Of a stretch of DNA of 64,000 nt, positions 55,311 to 64,000 are shown in pieces; position 1 is the first letter of the stretch, and the number at the start of each line of letters is the position of its first letter. Source of the DNA: Saccharina japonica (Eukaryota; Sar; Phaeophyceae; Laminariales; Laminariaceae); NCBI GenBank assembly GCA_008828725.1, contig MEHQ01000701.1, positions 1 to 64,000 on the forward strand, given 5' to 3'. The position numbers and the translations under genes were made by a program. Below the pieces are notes generated by a model. The model did not search any database. It had not been told where the DNA came from and saw only the letters and a program-made list of their open reading frames with translations.

Positions 55311-55949
55311 TGCGTGGTAGGATGTACGAAACTCTCGATCCACATCGACGAGCCGTGAAAGGCGAACGGCAGGGGACCCCTTGGTCCCAGCGTCGTGTTC
55401 GCGGCTAGGAGAAGCAGGCCCTTCCCTCTCTCGAGTCCCTCCCTGACTGACCCTACGGTACGGGAGTCATCCATAGGTGCTTGTTTTTCACCTGCACAGA
55501 GCCACTCGGCCGAGTGACTGCTTCACTGCGTTGTACTCTTACGTAACCTTTTTTTTTTTTTTTCGTTGTTGTTCTATATGCACCGCCATTGTAGGTTTTG
55601 TTACGCAACGCCAACAAACTATGTTTAGGTCCAAATTTCAGTTAGATTCGGAGCCACTCGTCCGAGTGGCCAAAACCCTGGTAGTGAAAATGTGGGTACC
55701 CCGCCCCGCCTATCGTAGCACCAGTCCCCTCGTGGCCTCTGCAAGAAGGACAAGCGTGCGAAGCAAAAAACACCATACTCTTATCAAACCCCCGAAAAAA
55801 GCAACGAGCGGAGATAGAACCCGAACTGCAGAAAGGTTAATAAACGTCTCGCCGAACGACCTGAGGACACGTGCTATATACGATAGAGGTATAAGGTATA
55901 CCTTTTTTTGGCTGTTTTTTTTGTTTTCGGAATGACGGGAGGAGGCTCC

Positions 55950-56051
55950 TTAACCCTTTTTTTGGACTGCAGTCCCTTTTGTGGGGACAAACCACTCTAA
56001 TTATAAGTAATTTGTCCCCAAAACGGGACTCCAGTCCAAAAAAAGGGTTTA
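55950..56051. mobile_element. TTAA MITE, subfamily 2 (P6)
   Basis: TTAA-CCC followed by a T-run and GGACTGCAGTCCC; the right end has AAAAGGG-TTTA. The same architecture as P1-P5 with a changed inner terminal repeat (GGACTxxAGTCC). Confidence 0.6.
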
Positions 56052-56632
56052 TAACCCAAATTCGTTCGGAATTTCGTTCTTGCGTTGCACTGTTTTTCGT
56101 TGTATTACGTAAAGGCCGCGGGATTGTTCATCTGGTAGCACTTTTGACGCGTGCTACGAACGATAGGGGTATATGGTATACCTTTTTTTGGCTGAAACAT
56201 TTTATGAACGATCGGGATCCTCAACCCAAAATCGTCGAACTCTCCTGTTTGGTGCAACCTTTCTTCCGAGTATACGAAACTTCTTTCCTGAGATTTTGCC
56301 TCTCGGGTAGAACCTTGTCTTTTCATCCCAAAAAACATTTGTTCGGTGAAGTATGGAGCTCCCCAAGCGCGGAGCTCAGAAAATTCATGGTGCACCTCTA
56401 TCATTCGTAGCATGCGTCTTTTTTGTTTCCCCCCCCCCCCAAAAACAGTTTTCCGGGTGGGGTCTATAGCTCCTCAAGTGACCAACCACCCTCAAAAAAT
56501 GATCGGTACGCAGGTGCACGCACCTCTACCGCAGCATGCGCCAGAGCCGAGTGTGAGATGAAGCAGGGTGGATGCGTGCTACGATAGAGATGACACTTTT
56601 TGGCTGAAATTATTTCTGAATGATCGAGCTCC

Positions 56633-56729
56633 TTAACCCTTATAGGACTGGAGTCCCGTTTTGGGGACAAATTACTTAGAATTAGAGTGGGTTGTCCCCA
56701 AAACGGGACTGCAGTCCTAAACGGGTTAA
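56633..56729. mobile_element. TTAA MITE, subfamily 2 (P7)
   Basis: TTAA-CCCTTATAGGACTGGAG to GCAGTCCTAAACGGG-TTAA. It sits in a local duplication whose other copy (near 56220) lacks it. Confidence 0.7.
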
Positions 56730-58879
56730 CCCAAAATCGCCGGACTTTGATCATTAATTTTTGTTGCAATATTGTTGCTTGTTTGCTTCGTCCATGGGAT
56801 TTTCAGTCGAATAGCACTCTTACTTTCCTCCAAAATCAGTTTGGGGGTAAGGTGTAGAGCTCTTCGAGTAACCACCCTTAGAAGGCAAAAACATGGTGCA
56901 CCTCTATCGTAGCATGCGTCGGTGGGAGACACAGAGTACCCCCCCCTTTTGCCAGGTTCACCTATTGAGAAGGTTCTCGCTGTTAACTTACGCGTTGTTG
57001 ATTGCTTAACAGATAGAGAGAAAAAGAGCAGCATTTCATGATTTCTAGGGAACGATGGAGAACCGAAAGGTTGGGCCCGATGCCTCTCGCCCTGAAAACC
57101 TTGGCTTCCCATCTAAAGACACGCCTCCCAAGTAATACCATACGATCCGGATACCTGTATACCCAGGTAATTCACCGGCCTTTCCAGGTACGTAATCCAA
57201 GGCAATACCATGACATTGGGTTTCTTAATTCCCTGCAAACTTGACGGTGTTCCCGCTTGCTCTGCTAAACCTGAAAAAGAGAAGATCACACGAATGTTAT
57301 GAGACTTCTTGGGGGCAAACCCGTACGCCCTTCAATGTTTGCCTCCTTCCGGTAAGGAGATGCCGCGTTATCGGTCATGTGTGTGTGCTGTATGCTCACT
57401 TGGAAGAGCTGTGTTGTGCTGTAATGCTCGAGCTGAGATTAAGGTCTGAACAGGGTGGACTCGGCTCTTGCCTCGTTCCAGGAAACTTTTTGTTTCTTAT
57501 ACGTATACGAGTAACCCGCCTTCCAAGTAATACGCCATCCTTTCCCGTATTCCTAATCCAGGGTATACGCAGGCCACCCAGAGCAATAGCATATCACTAG
57601 CCCACCCTGATGAGCCGTAACATCAGAAAGGTGGAATACTTCGGTTTCACGAATTCCAAGGAGAACATGTCAAAATGTGAAAAGAAAGGAAGCCTACCCG
57701 TAATGAGCTCGAGGAACGTTAAACATCGAAGCTACTACCACATCCCCAGCGGTGAAGGGGGAAGGGGCGACAACGTATCAGTGAATACAGGAGGACACAC
57801 GTTACCACCACATCCCCAGGGTGTGGGGAGGGGGCGGCGGGGGGGGGGGCGGGGCGGCCGGACGGCGGGGGGGGCTGAGGGTGGGCGGCGCTGGGGCGGG
57901 GGCGGGGGAGGCGTACTCATTTGGTTGTTCGCGTTAGTCATTTGACCAACTTGACCACGCATCTTTCAGACGAGCCAACCGTTCCTACTCCCTAATAAAG
58001 ACGCTCAACTTTTATAGGTGCATCATTATCGTTTTTCCCTATATTACAATATATATTTTTGTTAATCCTTCCACTTCCTGTTCCGCCGCTGTGGCCACCA
58101 TCTATCTCCTAGATAAGCTGATTCGTTTTTCTCGCGTTACTATTTAGTGTACCGACTATCTCTTATGTCATCATTCGTCTTATTTTCGTCATTCTCTTTC
58201 TACACATCCCTCGTTCTCCTTGCACTTTCACATTCTTCCACTATAGTGATTACTCTCTTATTGCTTTGGCAACAGGGGCCACATCTGTGCATCTACTTCC
58301 TCCTCCTCCTCCTCCTCCGGCTTACTCGCCTAAACTCTTTCATCTTTCTGGCGGCACGTGGGGCGGCGGGGGGTACTCAGTCATGTCCATGGTTCGTAGT
58401 CGTTATTATTGCCATAGACTCTTTCTTGCATCCCTACAAACCGCGGACGGAGCGCCACGTGAGCGGCAGCGAGGACGTATCCTCAGAAGGGACACTAGCA
58501 TAAGACTTCTTTCAGTCCTTTGCCTCAGCATGAGCGGCCACGTTAACTACCCAAGCCCCCCGGTGATAAGCGGGGTGGGGCCGGTAGGACGCAAAAAAAA
58601 GTGAAATAAAAATGACGCGGTTGTGACTGATGGTACTTAAAGGGCGAAAGCAACGCATCGGGCGTTAAAACGTGGAGGCCCTTTTAAATGGTTGGCCGTC
58701 AAAACCCGTGGGGGGCGTCGCGAACAACTGCGCGCACCCACTGCAAATCAGCACTGCATGTGGCAAATCGGCATCATTGCTCGCGGTGACAGTTTGGTAA
58801 ACCCTGCGAAAACGACGGCGAGACGAGTGTGGAAAACGGAAATATCATATCATATGGAAACCAGATCTCAAAACCCCAG

Positions 58880-59045
58880 AGCTAACGCAGATCGCCCCCC
58901 CCCCCCCCTTCCCCCCTCCCTAGCCAATGTCTGCCTGTCGGTTTGCAAACCCGACATGCTCCGTCCCGTCTGCCGCATTGTTGGGATGCGCAGGTCGCTA
59001 TTGGTCATACGATACGGCCATCCCATGGTATATTAAGGTTACACC
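58880..59045. repeat. Degenerate R1 copy
   Basis: C-run, CCGACATGCTCCGTCCCG, ATTGTTGGGATGCGCAGGTC and TTGGTCATACGATACGGCCA. Confidence 0.45.
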
Positions 59046-59724
59046 CCCCCCCCCAGGGAATCTCCCGTCGGTAGCGCTCCCGACCTTTTTTGCCGTGTTA
59101 TGGTAAATGACTATAGCAATTCGAAGTTGGACCGTAAGTAACAAATGAGTACGCCCCCCTCTCTCCCCCATCCCCTGAAGCTGACGCCGGAATTCAAAAT
59201 CGAACTCTCAGCGCGGAAGACGAACACACTCGGCGCACCACAGTGGGTGAAGCCTACTGAGCTAGCTATTTATCTTCGCTTGAATTACGCCAAAGTACGT
59301 CGAACCCATTGACTACCTTCTACCTCGGTGCGCCTGTAATGGTTGTGCTGTAGCTTCTTCTACAAGTACATGTTAACGCTCTCACAAGAGATTCGTAGTG
59401 GGCGATCCACTCATGCTGAAATAGGAACGGCCTGTCATGCGCTTGGCCGCGCTTATACCGCACAGTATACAGCTGCTGATGTGCTGTGAATACAACAACA
59501 AAGTACCGTGCGCGGTTATCTGAATGCTCCCCGTGTCCGAAACAAGTCGTCAGGGCGGCGCACTACAGCACTACACAAAACCCCAACGAACTAACTGTGG
59601 GCTGGGCTGTGCTTACGGTGTCCAGGTATTTGCCAAGTCGCTTGACTGACTGGGTATAGGTTTGCCACATCATTGTTCAATGTCTCCACAAAAACTAATA
59701 TTTTCACGCCCCAAGCAAGGGGGG

Positions 59725-60240
59725 GGGGGGGGGGGGTACTCAGTCGTAGCACGGCGTAGTCGTATTGACATGCACCCTCGCCATCCTACAATGCCGGGAC
59801 GGAGCACGTTGCGTTGTTTCACAACCAGGCAGACATTGCTTGCACAAGCGCGAGCGCTCGTGAGGTATGGCGGTCGCATGGTAGTGGTTGAGCTGCATCC
59901 TGCTAAGAACACTCTCTGGAGGCCGACTTGCATGTTGGATTTAAGCTTCATGAGTTAATTAATTTCTGGTGTGGCCACTTCCTGAGACAGCAATGGAAGC
60001 ACTATATGAACTGCCTCACGGATGCCTTACCATATACACACTACGTGATACGATAATTCCCCATGTGCGGAGCAAAGGTACTTCTCCACCCCGCACAAAT
60101 TATCTACGTAACTCGACCGCCAGCTTTGGTAACGCCAAAAAAAAAAAAAACGGTACCCTGGTTGTCTAGCTCACGCAGTGAGAGGCGTGTTTTACAGCGC
60201 CGTTGCCAACCGACGCCAACCCAACCTATAAATATACACA
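59725..60240. repeat. Long R1 copy
   Basis: Parallels 51425-51925 over about 500 bases, with small indels. Confidence 0.6.
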
Positions 60241-60546
60241 TGTTGATAGAGGAAGGCTGGGGGGGGGGGGGGGGGGGCGTACTCATTTGTTGCTTGCCTT
60301 AGTCATTTGACCATTGACCACGCACCCCTTTCGAGACGAAGGGGGGGGGATCTTGGCCATCTGTGTTGCCTCTCCCCCCATGAGAGGTGATACTGCTGCT
60401 GCTGCTGCTGCTGCTGAGGATTCGGTAGATATCTCGTACGACGTGATTTTTGCGGGCGACCAGCTGAAAATATCACCCTTTCAGTTACGCTGCTGCAATG
60501 CTGTGCCACAGATAAGATACATGACTGTATCACAACAACTACTGTA

Positions 60547-60547
60547 T

Positions 60548-60587
<40 letters not shown>

Positions 60588-60590
60588 CTG
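60547..60590. repeat. (AGT)n microsatellite
   Basis: About 14 GTA/AGT units, one of many such tracts in the window (others near 907, 3957 and 42590). Confidence 0.8.
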
Positions 60591-61697
60591 CGCTTGATGT
60601 TTTGCTTTGCCCCCTTTTCCTTCTTCTACCTCATAGGTCCTGCTTATACCGTTAACACTATCAGTCGCCGAGGTGCACCGCAGTAAACCAAGAACAACTG
60701 ACGAATTAAGTACGTATAGGGTTTTTAGCCAAGATCGCTCGCAATAATAACAGCAGCAGCAGAAATCTCGAGATGTACAACAAGCAACTTGTTGCGACAT
60801 CAATCAAGGGTCAAAACTGCAGAGAATAATAAGACGAAGAGAGAGGTGTGGTGGTATCCAATTAGACTCATCCCGTGAGCTGAAATAATGCTGAAACTGA
60901 AACTACAGTAGTAAAACAGCAGTACGAGTTCGTAAGACAATTTATACTCGTAGTAGTTACTATGTAGAACCCCGCCGACGTTGTTGGCGACAAAATACTT
61001 GGAATCCGAGTTGAGTGTTTTCTGCAGCGGGAAAACAGCAGCAGTAGTAGTAGTAACCGCCACGTACGCACAGGTGTAGTATTAAATAGTACGTTCGTTC
61101 CTGTCATGGCAGGGGCTTCGGAGTATTTGCTACGAGTATTATTGTTGTTTTCATATCATCCATGAACACTGCCTGCCTGCCGTTGTTGCTCGTATAACTA
61201 ACGTTGTATCATACACACACCCATCCGTCGATTTTCGATTTTCCCACACGATCCACAGTAGTAGTAGTAATATTTCGAGTATGTCCTGTCGTGCCTGGTA
61301 CGTGACATACCATACCACAGGCAGGTACTCGTACTACTACAGCAGCATTTCAGGTTAGGGACCGTCGACAAGAAAGCATGGATTTGGGTGGCTGGGTATC
61401 TTGATAACCTTGATACCAGGTACGAGTAACCATCGGGTATATATCCGACGAGGGACAACCGAAAACCGCCCGTTGATCCCTTGATCCATCGTTTGATCGT
61501 TGATAGATTTAGATTCACGGTTTCAGATCCGTTACGTATCGATACTTGGATCTTGGATCTTGGATCCCCAACCCCCTACGCATGTACGCCTCTTTTTTCA
61601 TTTTCCAATTTTCAATTTCTTGTCGTACCACCAATCGACCTACACCCAGTATACTCCCGATCGCAGCATAGGACAACAACTATTTAAAAGCGAGAAG

Positions 61698-62127
61698 ATG
61701 TCGCGTACGCTGGAGGATGCACACGCGCCGGACCGGCCGCTCCGGACAACCCACAACCCGCTCTTCAGCTCGAGCGTGTCTGCTCCGAAAGACTCGAGGC
61801 AAGTGTCTTCAATCTCGCCCTGTAGGGTTGCTACAAGGTAGCTCTCTTTCGTTGTCACATAATACGATACTTTTCGTATACGAGACTTCATGAGTACAAC
61901 AAGTCATCATCATGAGTTTGTCGTAGCATAGCCGCAGAGCATGCTCGACTCTTTTCTCGCTTGTGTGTTTGAACCACACCAGGAGACGACCCGTCTTCCC
62001 GTCTACCCACAGCCGTCTCGCCGGTCGCAGCATGGTGCGCGCCTCACTCCTTAGCAGAGGAGCCTCGGCCCCCGTCGCAGGGACGCACGGAGTCTCGGGG
62101 GGCCAGCGAGCCAGCGAGCAGCCGTGA
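61698..62127 (+). CDS. Candidate small basic protein, two exons (about 94 aa)
   Basis: Exon 1 is 61698-61837 (ATG, starts MSRTLEDAHAPDRPLR) with donor caag|gtagct. Exon 2 is 61983-62127 after acceptor accag, ending in TGA. Phases match (2 to 2). Exon 2 is Ser/Arg/Ala-rich with no known domain. A second possible donor of the GC type (cgag|gcaagt at 61799), a perfect match to the GC-donor consensus, is in the same phase and would give an 81-residue product. TATTTAAA at 61681 is only 10 bases before the ATG, too close to be its TATA box. The same GC-rich blocks are also open on the minus strand, so strand is uncertain. Confidence 0.22.
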
Positions 62128-64000
62128 TGCTGCTGTTCGTGATGTGATTGCGTGATGATGCTTTTGAAAGGTACCGAGAATAGTTTTTTTGTTTTTCGTC
62201 CCGTCGTGTGATTTGTTTTTATAGTACTAGTTTTAAAAATTCGAGACCTCCGCATCGAACCTTCAACCTTTGGCATGTCGCATCACTAAACTAACTGTGA
62301 TCACCACAGGTGAAGGTCAGCTGGTGCTGCACCCCAGCATGGCAACACTCGCACTTGCTGCTACCTGTAGTCATCATCATCATCGGAAGTGAATACAGCA
62401 GTGCAGCAGCGCACACGCGCCACCTGACAAGAGTTCTATACCGCCCCAGGAATGACTGCCCAGCAACCAGCACGCGTCTCGTATTTTTTTCAATTTAAAA
62501 GTTGCGCGAAGCAGGACGATCTCCAATCCAATCTAATCTTGGCTCACGACGTACGGCGTATCATCATGCCGATGCGTACGTATATCGATCGTCGTTGATG
62601 ATGCTGGAACGCTGGAACCGGTGTTTGCCGGTATTTGGTCGTGGATTCGGTTTTATTCTACAGCAGCAGACACATCGAACGAAAGCATGAGCAGTGAGAT
62701 GTGCCATCAATCAATCGACCATATAATATCGATATACTCTGTTGTAGTACTGCTTGTACTCGTGTATGATACTCGTAGGGCGACAATTTTTTTGGAGATC
62801 TGACAACCTGAGGGTACGGCAGGTGATGGTGATGTCTTTTGAAGGCCTCGTACTACTGCCATGTACGTACAGACAGCAGTCCTCCACGCGAGCGCCCGAT
62901 AGCTTTTGGCTTCCAGCCTCACGTTGATGGGTCTCCGAGAAAAAGTTCAGCACTACTACGAGTAGAGAGATAGAAGAGAGAGGGAGAGTGAGGGACACGC
63001 AAGTAACGCAGAGTCGGCGAGATTGCTGTTCGTTGTTGAAGTCCCGCCGAATCTTTCCCCTGTTCCCTGTTGCATGTTTTGTCGAAGCATAATACGTACG
63101 TACGTACCAAAGGTATCAGACGAGCACTACTTTTCAATTACGGTATGGTATCATACGTGGTGATACACTCGCAATTCGCAATGATGCTGCATTTTTGTGA
63201 TGCCGCGATTCTGCGATTCTGTGACGATTCTGCCTTTTTTGTTGTGCGTGCTGCTGTGCTGCAGTCCGTCCATGAGCATCAACAGCAGCAGCAGCAGCAG
63301 CAGCGCAGCAGAAGTACATTCATAGCAGCAGAGGTTTTATGGACCGACATATTTTATTTTCCTCGAAGAACGTAATGACGGATCAACCTTTCCTCGCAGT
63401 ATAGACAACTCATATTAATAGATTTTTTTAACATTTTTCAAAAGTTAAGTTTAAAAAGTTCAAAGTTACATTTCAAAACCAGGTTTTGCCGCCCCACGCA
63501 TCTATATATTTACTCGTACCGTCTATCACTCGTACATATATCAGTATCACATGTATGAACAAATGTATGAACAAAATGCGTCCTCTTTTGACCGAGAGGA
63601 ATTACGACTTTGACGCAGATTGAAGGATTCGATTTCCTCGACGGAAAGAAGGGAACCGGATCGTACCAGTATTATGTACGTACAGCAGTATGATATCATA
63701 CGAAGATACGATCCCGTATATATATGCAAAATTACCCTGAAAATTACCATATACGAGCACGAGTGGTTCTACTATTAATATCTGTAATCTACGTAGAACA
63801 TCTATTCACGTATCTGTCTGTCTGTCACACAGTCTCTTGTGTGTGCGTTTTATTCATCCTCTGGCGGATCGAGAGGGCCACCAGAAAAAAAAAAACGGTC
63901 ACAGCAGTGAAACCTCTGCACGTTTCCACAATCATCACCGATTTAATCTGAAGGAGAATACCTGTGATGGTATGCGCGATCGCGTTGCACATAAATCGCG
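62128..64000. other. Right end of the window, no supported gene
   Basis: Short ORFs only. It contains a CAG microsatellite (63278-63305) and many TACGTA, TACTCGTA and GTAC motifs. Confidence 0.5.

Larger units (their letters stand above)
55860..56760. repeat. Three diverged local copies, two with TTAA MITE insertions
   Basis: Copies start near 55868, 56150 and 56570 (CGTGCTAxxxACGATAG, TTTTTGGCTG, CTCCTTAACCC or CCTCAACCC). The first and third hold MITEs P6 and P7; the second is an empty site. Confidence 0.6.

Noticed and set aside
61809-62276. 155-codon minus-strand ORF overlapping the candidate small gene
   Set aside because: No domain, and splice logic is weaker than on the + strand, though it cannot be fully excluded.

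Overview
The window is nuclear DNA from a eukaryote. It has GT-AG introns with pyrimidine-rich acceptors, GC-rich exons in AT-rich and microsatellite-rich DNA, a tRNA-derived SINE family and at least four MITE-like families. There are no operons or bacterial signals. Low gene density, CAG/CAA-rich exons and long introns would fit a large-genome stramenopile such as a brown alga. That assignment is inference from style only; no marker gene proves it.

One complete gene is well supported. It has seven exons between 34955 and 47713 on the + strand and encodes a 710-residue protein with three KH domains, in the layout of Nova/PCBP RNA-binding proteins: KH1, KH2, a long Q/H/P-rich linker, then KH3 at the C-terminus. 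All six introns are GT-AG, all exon phases join cleanly, and the reading frame runs from ATG to stop. About 3.3 kb downstream, at 51024-51137, lies one highly conserved exon of the 2-oxoglutarate dehydrogenase E2 subunit (DLST). I cannot find its partner exons. Weaker candidates are a 150-residue ORF present in two identical inverted copies (11821-12273 and 21290-21742), a Q/E-rich ORF behind a TATA box (29203-29598), a CxxC...CxxC exon-like ORF (27506-27760) and a two-exon small basic protein (61698-62127). A fragment resembling the end of a GNAT acetyltransferase, abutted by a repeat, is present twice (15469-15741 and 26330-26602).

Layout: 1-11.4 kb is repeats (TTAA-flanked MITEs, TACGGGG MITEs, two tRNA SINEs, minisatellites). 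11.4-27.0 kb is a nested, almost identical inverted duplication in the order A-B-C-B'-A'-B-C', with two overlapping palindromes. 27-31 kb has weak ORFs and a long G-run. 31.4-34.4 kb is a three-unit tandem array. 34.9-47.7 kb is the KH gene, whose 5.2-kb fourth intron is packed with MITEs. 47.7-64 kb is mostly dispersed repeats with the DLST exon and a few weak candidates.

The most unusual content is the A-B-C-B'-A'-B-C' structure, which carries its own internal dating evidence. The B1 copy is an empty site for a TTAA MITE that fills B2 and B3, while B1 alone carries a pair of Stowaway-like MITEs. Also notable is a five-copy dispersed element that keeps a peptide of the form TQLAxMSFDEILDLTA. 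Coordinates of repeats were read by eye and are approximate to a few bases; splice coordinates were counted base by base.
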